In this document: piece after piece, positions 40,213-49,606 of the stretch
How the letters are laid out: each line of letters begins with the position of its first letter
Numbering within the stretch: position 1 is the stretch's first letter
The notes under the pieces: model-generated
What the model was told of the DNA's origin: nothing
Seen by the model: the letters and a program-made list of their open reading frames with translations, nothing else
The model's database searches: none
Origin: a virus
Length of the DNA: 64,000 bases
Reading direction: 5' to 3' (one strand)
Virus record (IMG/VR): IMGVR_UViG_3300022752_000023
Location: 62,001 to 126,000 of that record
Made by a program: the position numbers and the translations under genes

Positions 40213-40695
40213 TTAACCTCCGGCCGCCCCGGCATCGATATGCGTCTGTACGTTGTCTTTGAAGAACGAAAACACGCTGACTTTCGCCTTACCGTGCCCG
40301 TTTAGGCGTCCGTGCATGAACGACATACACCGCGCGTAGCTTGCATGTCGCGTCCGCCACGCGCGCTCTTCTACGGCCATAAAGTCTGCTTGCCATTTCA
40401 TCGCTATTAAATCGCCAGTTGTGCCGCCCTGCTTCTCTGGTCCGGCAAGCACAGAGTCCGAGTAAATCTGATTAATGTTGTTGCGGTCCCAGCTCGGAAA
40501 ACTCATGCCGGGAACGTCAAGCAGTTCTTTTGTTTTGATCTCGTCTGGTGTGTGCCAAGGACGCCAATCCGTCATGTAGTTTTTGAAGACTTCAGCCATT
40601 TTCTTGGCGCGTTCTTCCAGCTGGTCGATACGGGCTTGAAACTTTCCGTCGACCTGCCCCTTTTTTGCGCCGAGGCCGGGTTTTTCTTCTGCCAT
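40213..40695 (-). CDS. Hypothetical baseplate-operon protein, 160 aa
   Basis: Not recognised. A helical N-terminus (KFQARIDQLEERAKKMAEVF) leads to a Trp-containing middle (YMTDWRPWHTPDEIKTKELL) and FFKDNVQTHIDAGAAGG. Situated between the sigma factor and gp25-like genes, hence presumably a tail-assembly protein; note MKWQADFMAVEERAWRTRHA, helical and basic. Confidence 0.5.
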   Translation of the reverse strand: MAEEKPGLGAKKGQVDGKFQARIDQLEERAKKMAEVFKNYMTDWRPWHTPDEIKTKELLDVPGMSFPSWDRNNINQIYSDSVLAGPEKQGGTTGDLIAMKWQADFMAVEERAWRTRHASYARCMSFMHGRLNGHGKAKVSVFSFFKDNVQTHIDAGAAGG

Positions 40696-40704
40696 GACCG
40701 CTCC

Positions 40705-41526
40705 TTAGAAATTGCCCTGAGTATATTGTTTGTCGAGCATTGCCTGAATCTTGGCCGCGCGCTGGCTTACCGCGCCGGGCGTTATGTTTAATCGTCGCGC
40801 AATTTCTTGCGTGCTTGTTTTTCTTCGCCCATTCCGCCCGAGCGTCATATCCGCAATTAACTTGTCGACCGGGCCGAGATCTTCGTAAACAAAGTTAAAC
40901 CAAGCGTCGGCTGATCGGTTACTGTTTGGAATCGTGCTGGCGACATCGCCGCCATAGCTTTCTTCGTCGGTGACTTCGCGCGTCGTCATACCCTCTGACA
41001 CTGGCTGGTTAAACGCGCGTATTTTTTGAATGCGGCGTTTTGACAAACCGGTGTGATCGGCCAGTTCGTCGTCGGTAGGGTCGCGACCTAGCTGGTCGTA
41101 TAGCTCCGATTCGCTCTCTGTTAGCCGGCCGTAATCAAGCCCGACTTGCTCAGGAATCGAAATGATGTTTTGCGCCTGTGCAGACATGCGGCGCAAACTC
41201 TGCAGCTGTGACAGCAGGTGTGTGCGCACATTGCCACGTTGCGGATCGTAGCTATCCAGCGCCTTGAGTGCCATAAGCCGCGCCTTAGATTTAATTGTCG
41301 GGCTGGCGTTTTGTCCGGCGTAGCTCATCACGGCCGTGTCGATAACCGGCTGAAGTGTTCCTAACAGCGCTGTATTTGTTTCCGGCGTTTTAGTGTGCTG
41401 CCACTGAGCATACGCGTTATCAAAGTCGGTACTGACGCCGGTCGGCCTACGGGCCGAGAAAGGCGCCGGTACGTCGCCCAGAATAGACGGCATGCCCGCT
41501 GGCATACTGGTTTTGTTATCAGCCAT
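40705..41526 (-). CDS. RNA polymerase sigma factor, sigma-70 family
   Basis: Start at ATG 41526 inside the upstream gene's overlap. The 273-residue product has a region 2-like helical segment (LQPVIDTAVMSYAGQN, MALKALDSYDPQRGNVRTHL), a region 3-like segment (ELYDQLGRDPTDDELADHTG with a LSKRRIQKIRA helix), and a region 4-like segment (RKTSTQEIARRLNITPGAVS). D.(P/L)TDDELA is typical of sigma region 3/4 helix-turn-helix domains. It is embedded among tail genes, so expression with late genes is likely, and a role in late transcription or packaging-linked regulation is inferred. Confidence 0.8.
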   Translation of the reverse strand: MADNKTSMPAGMPSILGDVPAPFSARRPTGVSTDFDNAYAQWQHTKTPETNTALLGTLQPVIDTAVMSYAGQNASPTIKSKARLMALKALDSYDPQRGNVRTHLLSQLQSLRRMSAQAQNIISIPEQVGLDYGRLTESESELYDQLGRDPTDDELADHTGLSKRRIQKIRAFNQPVSEGMTTREVTDEESYGGDVASTIPNSNRSADAWFNFVYEDLGPVDKLIADMTLGRNGRRKTSTQEIARRLNITPGAVSQRAAKIQAMLDKQYTQGNF

Positions 41527-41528
41527 GA

Positions 41529-43136
41529 TTATGCCTTCTTGAGCGGACCGCCGGGCCATTTAATACTGTTCTGGTACAACGGCGCGTACGTTTGTGAAAT
41601 AAGTTTCGTGTCTTCGTCTTCTTCTTCTGTGCGAATGTATGACAGCGCAAACGACGTTCCTGCTAGCGCGCGTTCAGCGTTGATTGCGTATGAAACCTGC
41701 GTCACGGCTGCGATCATCGCGCCGTCGGATTGAATTTCTGAGTTTGGTAGCTCAATTCTAACAATACTGCCCGGAGCAATATCAAACCGCAATTTGCCCG
41801 ATAGTTCTCCGTAACGTTGGCTCAAAAACTCGGTTTTGTAAAAGTGTTCTGCGAAACGTTTACTCACGCCGTCCGCCATTCCGTTTGCGACGTCAGCCGG
41901 TAATAACCACTCTGGCGGCGGCTCACCTTCGCCGGTGGCTGGCGCGATACAATCGCCGGGTCGCTTCCCTTTTATGCCAGTTGTTGCGCCCGTAAAAATC
42001 GGCCACGGCGACATGTTTGTCAACCACGAGGGTAAGTCTTTAAATAGCTTTAATCCGGGGCGCTCTTCTCCGGGTTTAAACGGGTACTGACCCGCGGGTT
42101 GAGTGTATACGTCAGCCATATGAACTTGTCCGCCGGTTGATAACATCGGATCCATTTGTTGGGGCCAAAATACGACCACGCTGTCGATAAGTTGACTCAT
42201 AGGCGCGTTAAAGTTGGCGTAGCTGTACTCGTCACCTTTGATGACGTATTTTTTATTGCCGTCATGTTTGAGTCCGCCAAAAAAAGGAACGACGTAGGCG
42301 TGTTCGATTGCCGGCGACACGGCAAAGAAAAACTGCGACGCATACTCGCCTACAAGCTTCCCCCAGAACGATGTGTAGGCGAACGACTCTAGCGCGTCCT
42401 TTGTGAGCGCCGTTCTCACAGATTGTTCGATGTTGTTGCCGTTTAAGCCATCAAGATTTAAAGCAAGCTTGGCATTACCCGGAGCAACAGGTATTCTCTT
42501 TAACGCTTTTATGGCGGCCGCGTTCGGACGCGACTGCGGTAACTTATACTCAGCCATTTTGTTGAAGATTGGCTTGATAACTTCGCCCCACAAATCACGC
42601 GCAATCTTGTCTTTACGGATAAGATCTCCGTTGGCGTCAATAACGGGGACGCTGGAGCTTGCGTTACCTTCTGTCTGCAGCGCCACAAATGCTGCGTTTG
42701 TGGCCATAAGAAACGGCGCGTTTTGAAACCACTTGCCGTTGAGCGCCGACGAGTTGTTTAAATCGTCGAGCCAGTGGATGAGTTGCAGCACGTAGTTAGC
42801 GCTGTTATGCGAGCGTTGATACCCGATGCCGGCAAGCATGCCTTCAAATATCACAAATCCGCCGTTCTCCATTTTGTCTTTCTGCCCGGCTTCAGGAATA
42901 ATTCTGAGCCAGACAGTCACAGGATCGCGCGGTTTGATTTGTTTACGCAGCTTATGGATCGTCGCTTCACGCGTCTGACCCGATGCTGCGTCGTATCCGA
43001 CAGCCACGGTAAGGGATGCGGTTGGAATACTGTTCAACCCGAACGTCGCCGAAATAGCTACGACGTCATTAAACACGGTGTCTTTAATCTTTGCCGTGAT
43101 TTCAAACTTCGAGTAGACGTACGGAGCCTTAGCCAT
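41529..43136 (-). CDS. Baseplate hub protein, gp27/gpD-like
   Basis: The 535-residue protein has an N-terminal beta-rich domain (VFNDVVAISATFGLNSIPTA, SLTVAVGYD, PVTVWLRIIP, GFVIFEGMLAGIGYQRS) like the tail-hub fold, then a large insert and a C-terminal part (SGKLRFDIAPGSIVRIELPN, AMIAAVTQVSYAINAERALA, LSYIRTEEEDE) reading like the terminal barrel of gpD/gp27. The hub trimer joins the tube to the spike. It follows the 297-aa gene by 8 bp overlap and precedes the sigma gene. Confidence 0.7.
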   Translation of the reverse strand: MAKAPYVYSKFEITAKIKDTVFNDVVAISATFGLNSIPTASLTVAVGYDAASGQTREATIHKLRKQIKPRDPVTVWLRIIPEAGQKDKMENGGFVIFEGMLAGIGYQRSHNSANYVLQLIHWLDDLNNSSALNGKWFQNAPFLMATNAAFVALQTEGNASSSVPVIDANGDLIRKDKIARDLWGEVIKPIFNKMAEYKLPQSRPNAAAIKALKRIPVAPGNAKLALNLDGLNGNNIEQSVRTALTKDALESFAYTSFWGKLVGEYASQFFFAVSPAIEHAYVVPFFGGLKHDGNKKYVIKGDEYSYANFNAPMSQLIDSVVVFWPQQMDPMLSTGGQVHMADVYTQPAGQYPFKPGEERPGLKLFKDLPSWLTNMSPWPIFTGATTGIKGKRPGDCIAPATGEGEPPPEWLLPADVANGMADGVSKRFAEHFYKTEFLSQRYGELSGKLRFDIAPGSIVRIELPNSEIQSDGAMIAAVTQVSYAINAERALAGTSFALSYIRTEEEDEDTKLISQTYAPLYQNSIKWPGGPLKKA

Positions 43137-44022
43137 TTGTATGCCTTCTTACGCTTTCCATACGGTAAATAAACGCCAACACTAACCCGGCAAGTCGGTA
43201 TGCCGGAAGCGGGTGATCAAACCACAGATTTTTGAATGTCGCATATGGTTGCGCGTCGTCAAGTCCAAACAGCTCAATAAACACAGGCTCGCCGATCAGC
43301 TCCAGTGTCGGAAACAGCGTTGTGATTGCGGGCGCCGGGTTGGCGTTTAAAGCGATGTACCAACGACCATTGAATGTTGTTGGATCTGTCGTCAACCGCT
43401 CTAGCCTTAATTTGATATCTGTTTCCGGGAGGGTAATGACGGGCAGCTCGCCCGCCGATCGTTCTCGTGTACGGGGCGCGGGGTCGTACACTGTTTGCGT
43501 CGTTAAAAACACCTCAGCGTCTGGATCAAGTTCTTTGAGCAGCACACCTCGGTTGTTTTCGAGCGTTAAAAACTCGTCTTTTTCGGCCCCCAGCGGTTCG
43601 GGCGGCGCTGGATACAAACCCATTGTGTACTGGCGGTTTGCGCGACCTGTGCTGTTGCTGGCGATAAACTCACCGCCAATTGCGACATTTCTCGGCGCGC
43701 CGGCCATTTGCGTGACGCGTAACGACGGCTGATATTTAAACTCGTTTTCTGCAGGCTCTGGCCAATACGTCACGCGGTTGTCGAGTTTATACAAATATTC
43801 GACCGCGGGAGTTTGATGAATATAGCTAAGTAGTTCTCGTGCGCGCAGATTCAAAAACCGCTGATCTGGGCTGCTGCCAAACAATACGCGGCGCACCGTG
43901 CTCAGTACGGTCGGCAGCACCAGCGGCCGAAACGTGGGCGGAATGTACTCATATCCTGCCTGTTGTTTCTGCGCGCTTTGCGCCCAGATGTTTAACAGTA
44001 GTGTTCGGCCGTGATTGATCAT
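43129..44022 (-). CDS. Putative tail/baseplate protein, 297 aa
   Basis: Not matched to a family. Beta- and Pro-rich (YIPPTFRPLVLPTVLSTVRR, ARELLSYIHQTPAVEYLYKL), ending with a helix (LAGLVLAFIYRMESVRR). Lies between a tube-like and a hub gene, the slot often taken by tube-initiator proteins (gp48/gp54-like) in myoviruses. It overlaps the next gene by 8 bp. Confidence 0.5.
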   Translation of the reverse strand: MINHGRTLLLNIWAQSAQKQQAGYEYIPPTFRPLVLPTVLSTVRRVLFGSSPDQRFLNLRARELLSYIHQTPAVEYLYKLDNRVTYWPEPAENEFKYQPSLRVTQMAGAPRNVAIGGEFIASNSTGRANRQYTMGLYPAPPEPLGAEKDEFLTLENNRGVLLKELDPDAEVFLTTQTVYDPAPRTRERSAGELPVITLPETDIKLRLERLTTDPTTFNGRWYIALNANPAPAITTLFPTLELIGEPVFIELFGLDDAQPYATFKNLWFDHPLPAYRLAGLVLAFIYRMESVRRHTNG

Positions 44023-44023
44023 G

Positions 44024-44509
44024 TTAATTTTTCGGCACGATGTTGAAACGAAGCGACCACTGCCCGACCAGCGTTTGTGGATCTTGCAGCTCTAAACGCA
44101 TACCAGTCAGAAACGCCCAAAACGTGGAGTTCGCGCAATCGCCAATTGTGACGGACATCTTGCCGTTTTTCTTGATTCGATTTTCGTGATAAAAGTCATA
44201 GACGTTGCATAACTTAGCACTGTCTGCGCCCGGACACGGTTTTACAAAACCGAAACCAGACACGGTTAGCTCCCCGACTCGGTTGCCAAACGCGTACACG
44301 TAAATGAAATCATTGACCGTATGAAGAAATTGATAATTGCCGTTTAATTCGAGCGCAAAACCGCTTATCGGCATAGTTAGTTGGCCGGGATTGTAAAAAA
44401 TATTGGGGCCATTAACGCCGGAAAACTTTAATCTAAAAATATCGCCGGAGCAGTTTTTTGGCTTAATAATTGTCACTGCGCCGGCGCATGGAGTAAAAGC
44501 TACTGGCAT
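44024..44509 (-). CDS. Tail-tube-like protein, 161 aa
   Basis: The 161 residues look like a tube-fold barrel: alternating strands FRLKFSGVNGPNIFYNPGQL, GFALELNGNYQFLHTVNDFI, YVYAFGNRVGELTVSGFGF, MRLELQDPQTLVGQWSLRFN. It is not the main tube (see 53604-54047) but its fold and place, between tape measure and hub, suit a tube-initiator or distal tail protein. Confidence 0.6.
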   Translation of the reverse strand: MPVAFTPCAGAVTIIKPKNCSGDIFRLKFSGVNGPNIFYNPGQLTMPISGFALELNGNYQFLHTVNDFIYVYAFGNRVGELTVSGFGFVKPCPGADSAKLCNVYDFYHENRIKKNGKMSVTIGDCANSTFWAFLTGMRLELQDPQTLVGQWSLRFNIVPKN

Positions 44510-44512
44510 GTG

Positions 44513-47500
44513 TTACTTTCCGTAGTTTGCGCCGGTACCGCCAGCCATGTCGACCGCCGGCCCGTTATCTGGTGTATCTTCCATGCGATGGCCGGTGGCT
44601 GCCAGCACGGCCTCTGAGAGTCCGTGCAGCGTCAACGTACCGTTCACATTCATATCGCCGCCGCCGCCGCCCATGCCGCGCGCCGCTTGCGCGGAATCGT
44701 ATTGCGAAATTGTGTCGCTAAGGTAGTTGTACCGGGCTTGGTCTTTGTCATCATCAAAATAGTCGCCGCCGCCGCGGATCCACCAGTGTTTTTTCTTTTT
44801 CTTTTCTAGCTCCGCAAGACGCTGGCGCATATCTTGCACAGGTGTCTTTGTGTTTGCATCAAGCAACGCCTGTTCTGCAACCATGCGTGCGTGCGGTTTT
44901 TCAACAACCTGCGTTACCGATCCATCCTCTGCTGTAACATTTACTTTTTTAGCGCCGCCGCGGTGACGAAACGCAGCTTTTTCTGCGTTTGTACCGTAAC
45001 GTTCGACGTCCTGCTTGGCTTGCTCTTCTGTATATCCGGCGTTGTACGGGAGAAATACGCGTTCGTGCTGCGGGCGCCCGTCAGCAACGCCGTCTTTTAC
45101 AGCGCCGCCGCGCAGCTCACTAAGTGAAAAAGATTGTCCGGCGGCGTTACCCATCGCGTTATACGGATCATACACCGTGTATTGTTGCTCGTGCGCTTGC
45201 GATTTTATTGCGTCGCGGCGCGTTTGTAGTTCTTTTTTTCGTTCTTTATCTTCTGCGTTGTAATCCAACCAGTTATTTTTATTTCGTTCTTCAATTTGCG
45301 CTAACTCGGCGTCAATTTCGGCAATGGCGTCTGTACGTTTTTGAACGTGAGTTGTTACGGCGGCGGGTTTATCCGGCTGATTAGACGTCGGTGCGTGCCC
45401 CGAGCGATTTAGCTGCTGTACCTGCTCTGGTGTAATGTTTTGCGACGAAACTCCCGCGCCTGTTTTACTTTCAGAAATGGCGGCATGAATTCGGCGCATG
45501 TTTGCAAGATCGTCGTCGGTCAGCCCTTTCATTTTTTTGACAAGCTCGGGCGGCGCGGACAGCGCTGTTTTAAACTGATCCATTGCGGTTTTTTGCGCTG
45601 CCGGATCCATTTTGTTGAAAAGTTTTACCGCGTCTGCCGCCGGCAGCGTTAGCAGTTGTTGTCTTTTTTCTTTGTCAGCAAACGCGGTCGCAAACGCTGC
45701 GCCCGTCGGATCTTTACCTACTTCGTCTAATACCGCTTGCTGGTCTGCGGTAACTTTTTCAGTGGCAGAGGCGACACCTTGTCCGTGGGCACGTTTTGCT
45801 TCTTCAGCTATTTTTAACGCACTGTTTGTTCGGCGCACGATAGCGTCTTTGTCGCTACCTAGAACAGCCGTTAACTGTTTACGCGCTTCCGCCTTGGCTG
45901 TCTCTGGATCCATACCCTCCATAACAAATTGATCGGTCAACTGCTGCGTCATACGACTTGTCATTATCAGCGCGCGATCTTCATCGGATTTTCCAAGCGT
46001 ATCGTCCATGTTTACGGCGACGTTTGACACGGCGAGGCTGATCTGCCGCAAACGCCGTTTGCGTTGAGTCTCAAACTGCGAATCCGACATACCTTTTGGC
46101 CGCAGTTTTTCATACTCGGCTTTGTCGTAATTCTTTTCCAGCGCGTCGTAAATGTTTTTGCTGGCATCAGAGGCAACCCGATTTGTGGCTGCAGTTCCCC
46201 GTTTCTGCGCTTTTGCAACATCAACCGGCGTCTGCTCTAAACCAGCGCCAGCCAGTCCGCCAATGTCGCGCGAGCCGCGGAGCGCTTGCGCGATACCACG
46301 CGCCTGCTCTTTTTTTTCCTCTGATAATCCACCCCACCCGTCCCACGCAGCTGACATCTGCTTTTCGAAATCTGTGCTGTCAGCGGCCAGCGCGGCAGAA
46401 GCAAACTTTTCGATCTGCGCAGTTGTTGCGCCGGCGCCCAGCGTCTGCTGCGCCATTGCTTTTGCTGCAACTTGTACGTCTTCAGCTTTACCGGTGTTAT
46501 AGCCGCGTACAATCAGCTCTGCGCGGTTACGCTGCTGTTCGTTTTTTGCCCGTTCTGCGTCTGTGCTACCGGCGGCTGTATCTGCTGACTTCATCTTGGC
46601 CGCGCCGCGTAACTGCCCCAACTCGTCAGCCGTTAGTTTCTTGCCGGGATCGACGCCGGCCATAATTTTGAGTTGCTTGGCTTCGTTTCCGTCCGGGTTC
46701 TTTTGCGCCGCGTCAGCCAAAGTATCGATTTGTTTTTCAGTAACGCTTGCCTGCGTATACATACGCGCTGCCGCTACAAGCCCTTCTTGCATGTCGGGCG
46801 CGTAGCTCTGCAGCAGCGAATCTTCAGACGCGATTGCAAATAGGCGTTTGAGCGAGCCTTCTTGTATGCCGGCATTTTCGCTGGCTAGGTTTTCTAGTTC
46901 GTCGCCAAAGCGTTGCGCAAGCGTAGATTCTGTTCCGCGCCCCGCGAGTTTGAACCGGGCGGCGCGACGCTTATTCATTTCTTCTTTAACTGTGGCTTCG
47001 TCGGTAGCGCCCTGATGGTGCATTTGTTTATGCGCTTCGATAGACACGCCTGTGCGCTTCTGTGAACTAGCGCTCGTCTCGGAGTACGTCGCTAAAAGAG
47101 TGTCGCGGCGGTCTGATTCGTTTGCGCCGTAAAATGCGTTGAAGTATTGCTCGGCCATACGCTCGGCCGCCGCGCCTTTGAGCCCGCCGCCGGCGCTGCT
47201 TTTAAAGTACCGCACCAGCTCTTCTTTGCCACGCTTTTCAAGTGTCTTTACACGTTCTTCCGGCGTCATGTCGGCTGTTTCGTCCATCATGATGCCGGTC
47301 ATTTTGGTAGCAAAACTCGTGGCAAGCGTGCTGTTGCGTGAGTGGAAATCTTCCTCCGACATACCAGACGGTTTTAATTTTTTGAACTCGTCGCTACCCA
47401 TGCGATCGACAATAGCGCCGGCATGTGCTCGCGATAAATCCCGTTGCAGCTCAAAGCGTTGAGTTTTATATGCGTACCCAGCCTTCATGTATTCTTCTGT

Positions 47501-49186
47501 GCCGATCTGGTCCGTCATGTAAGCGCGGAATAACCGGTCATCTGCGCCGCTTTCGCGCGCCATGTTGTAGAGGCCCTGAACGCCTTGCTGCCCGGCCATC
47601 TCAGCGAGGTTAAACGTCTTACCCTTGTATTCGTATTTGTCCTCTCCGCGTTGATATGCTTGCATCGCGGCGGCCAACTGCGTGTCTTTGTACTTATCTG
47701 GATTTTCAGACACGAGTCGATTCATAGACGCTAGCGCGCGCCCGACAGACGAAGCGTCGCCGCGGGTAGACATAGCCGACATGCGGGCCTCGGCTTCGGC
47801 GCGGTTTAGCTTGCCAAAACCGGGCTTTTCAAACACACCCGCGTCAGCCATGGCTTGCCCGCGCAATAGATCGCCGGCAAGCCCCTTTTCAGCTGTAACT
47901 TCCTGCAACCCCATACCGCGGGCCATGGCCTTCTTTTCGGCAGCAATGGCGTTCAAGTTTTGCAGGTCAGTATTTGTGTCGCGAGCGGCTAATCGAATTT
48001 CGCGCACTAGCGATTCAACTTTGCCGCCGCCCATACTACCCTGAGCGCCGTTTGTTAAATGTTGCAAATTAGCAATAAGTTGCTGAATCGGCGCATTTGG
48101 ATTGCCATTGTCGCCAAAGATTTCTCTGATCGCAGACACGGCGCCGTTGTATTCTTTAACGGCGCGCGACACGTTCTTTGCGTCCAGCGCGTTCGCTGCC
48201 AACCCAAAGCCGCTCATCTGCTCAATTTCTTCAGCAGATTTAGCGCGCGGATCTTTCGCTTGAAATTTATCGACTTCACTCAGTGTCGAGTCGAGGCGCT
48301 GCCGAAACGACGGGAGTTTGTCCGCCAGCATAATTTTTTGTTCTTCTTCGCTGGCGGATGCGTAAGCGGCGTCACGCGACATCAACTCCGAGTGCCCAAA
48401 CTGTCTAGACAACTCGTTCATTGTTTTGTCGTCGCGCTTAGTGCGGCTGATCGCTTTTACGCGGTCCGCTGCTGACAGCGCGCCAATGCTCTGCGGTAGG
48501 CGACCCTGCTGGAACAGAGTCTCCATCATCTCGCCGCTAGCCACCGCCCCGAACCCGTGCATTTCCCCGAGATTGGCATCTTCGCCGTACAGATTTTGAT
48601 ATACATTCTGCGAGAATTGCTTTAACGAGTCTGACGACATGCGCGGCCCTTGGCCGGCTGCGTCCGGTCTAAAAAAACCGATACGGTTGGTGGCCGCGGC
48701 GATCGCCGTCGGGTCGCCCCGGCGGCCAAACATAATACCTTCAAGGTTCTCGGCGCCGATCTGCGACGCGGCAAACTGTTTAAATATTGGGTTGTTTAAT
48801 ACGCGAGCGCCGATATTTGCATGCTCGCGGTCTAGGTCTGTTACGGGTTGCCCGCCGTTAACAAGACGCTGCGCGCCAATTAACTTTTGCGCCACCTGCG
48901 AATTGCCGGCCATGTTCGCGGCTTCAATTGCCGCGACACCGTGACGCTGATAACGAGCGGCCGTGAACTGGTCCAGAAGGGCCTGCCCGGGCGCCTGATG
49001 CGCCAAAAACGCGTCCGGCCCGAACATGCTTTTTACCAGTCCGGGGGCGTACATGTTGGCCATATAGCCAAACGCGTCGTCTACGTGGGTGGCGTTTTGA
49101 AACGGAGAGTATACGGGCGGAGCGTATGGGTTACCCGTATAATTTTGCGTAAAGCCAGCGGCGTTTTGTGTGTGATATTGAGCCAT
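44513..49186 (-). CDS. Tail tape measure protein, 1557 aa
   Basis: The longest tail gene in the block. It is overwhelmingly helical and charged (ALQQL-, EEKQIM-, KAEARKQL-type stretches throughout), with short Gly/Pro-rich interruptions at the N-terminus (GNPYAPPVYSPFQNATH) and C-terminus. No membrane segment or hydrolase motif is obvious. Position between tail chaperones and hub is diagnostic for tape measure. By the rule of thumb of about 0.15 nm per residue, a tail of roughly 230 nm is expected (inference from length). Confidence 0.75.
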   Translation of the reverse strand: MAQYHTQNAAGFTQNYTGNPYAPPVYSPFQNATHVDDAFGYMANMYAPGLVKSMFGPDAFLAHQAPGQALLDQFTAARYQRHGVAAIEAANMAGNSQVAQKLIGAQRLVNGGQPVTDLDREHANIGARVLNNPIFKQFAASQIGAENLEGIMFGRRGDPTAIAAATNRIGFFRPDAAGQGPRMSSDSLKQFSQNVYQNLYGEDANLGEMHGFGAVASGEMMETLFQQGRLPQSIGALSAADRVKAISRTKRDDKTMNELSRQFGHSELMSRDAAYASASEEEQKIMLADKLPSFRQRLDSTLSEVDKFQAKDPRAKSAEEIEQMSGFGLAANALDAKNVSRAVKEYNGAVSAIREIFGDNGNPNAPIQQLIANLQHLTNGAQGSMGGGKVESLVREIRLAARDTNTDLQNLNAIAAEKKAMARGMGLQEVTAEKGLAGDLLRGQAMADAGVFEKPGFGKLNRAEAEARMSAMSTRGDASSVGRALASMNRLVSENPDKYKDTQLAAAMQAYQRGEDKYEYKGKTFNLAEMAGQQGVQGLYNMARESGADDRLFRAYMTDQIGTEEYMKAGYAYKTQRFELQRDLSRAHAGAIVDRMGSDEFKKLKPSGMSEEDFHSRNSTLATSFATKMTGIMMDETADMTPEERVKTLEKRGKEELVRYFKSSAGGGLKGAAAERMAEQYFNAFYGANESDRRDTLLATYSETSASSQKRTGVSIEAHKQMHHQGATDEATVKEEMNKRRAARFKLAGRGTESTLAQRFGDELENLASENAGIQEGSLKRLFAIASEDSLLQSYAPDMQEGLVAAARMYTQASVTEKQIDTLADAAQKNPDGNEAKQLKIMAGVDPGKKLTADELGQLRGAAKMKSADTAAGSTDAERAKNEQQRNRAELIVRGYNTGKAEDVQVAAKAMAQQTLGAGATTAQIEKFASAALAADSTDFEKQMSAAWDGWGGLSEEKKEQARGIAQALRGSRDIGGLAGAGLEQTPVDVAKAQKRGTAATNRVASDASKNIYDALEKNYDKAEYEKLRPKGMSDSQFETQRKRRLRQISLAVSNVAVNMDDTLGKSDEDRALIMTSRMTQQLTDQFVMEGMDPETAKAEARKQLTAVLGSDKDAIVRRTNSALKIAEEAKRAHGQGVASATEKVTADQQAVLDEVGKDPTGAAFATAFADKEKRQQLLTLPAADAVKLFNKMDPAAQKTAMDQFKTALSAPPELVKKMKGLTDDDLANMRRIHAAISESKTGAGVSSQNITPEQVQQLNRSGHAPTSNQPDKPAAVTTHVQKRTDAIAEIDAELAQIEERNKNNWLDYNAEDKERKKELQTRRDAIKSQAHEQQYTVYDPYNAMGNAAGQSFSLSELRGGAVKDGVADGRPQHERVFLPYNAGYTEEQAKQDVERYGTNAEKAAFRHRGGAKKVNVTAEDGSVTQVVEKPHARMVAEQALLDANTKTPVQDMRQRLAELEKKKKKHWWIRGGGDYFDDDKDQARYNYLSDTISQYDSAQAARGMGGGGGDMNVNGTLTLHGLSEAVLAATGHRMEDTPDNGPAVDMAGGTGANYGK

Positions 49187-49195
49187 ACGCCACCG

Positions 49196-49606
49196 TTATT
49201 TTCCGCCATTCAGTTCTTTGTATCGTTCAATAAGTTCCTGCGCTGATTTATCAGCTATTATAGCTTTTTTGGGGCTCGCTTTTGGTGTGTCTTTTGCTGC
49301 GTCTTTCTGCTCTTCTTTTGTATGATCCCACGGAAAAAGCGCAGTTTGAATATTTTCTAACAGTTCGATTGCTCTCGTTTTGGCGTTACCAAAACTCTCT
49401 TCGGTCAGGCTGCCGTGCGCGACAAGAGCGAGCCAGTGCCTGTGAGCTGCTTGCATGAGTTCATAATTTTCTCGTCGCGCCATTTCTGTAAGCGTTAACA
49501 GGTGCTTTATTCGCCATTGTCTATTTTTGGGATCGGCACCGGTGTAATCAATCACACCGGAAACGGCAGCCCGCACCATAAAGGCTGCTACCCGATCCCG
49601 TTCCAA
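49196..49606 (-). CDS. Tail assembly chaperone, second frame (possible frameshift product)
   Basis: Open from TTG 49606 (or ATG 49579), 136 aa. Helical: RKWRIKHLLTLTEMARRENY-like stretches (read WRIKHLLTLTEMARRENYEL, MQAAHRHWLALVAHGSL). It lies directly upstream of the tape measure and overlaps the chaperone gene by 19 bp in the -1 frame. Neither start has a clear ribosome binding site. The -1 frame is closed by TGA just upstream, so any shift must occur within AGTTTTTGG or nearby. This is the classical layout for a G/G-T chaperone pair. Confidence 0.55.
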   Translation of the reverse strand: MERDRVAAFMVRAAVSGVIDYTGADPKNRQWRIKHLLTLTEMARRENYELMQAAHRHWLALVAHGSLTEESFGNAKTRAIELLENIQTALFPWDHTKEEQKDAAKDTPKASPKKAIIADKSAQELIERYKELNGGK

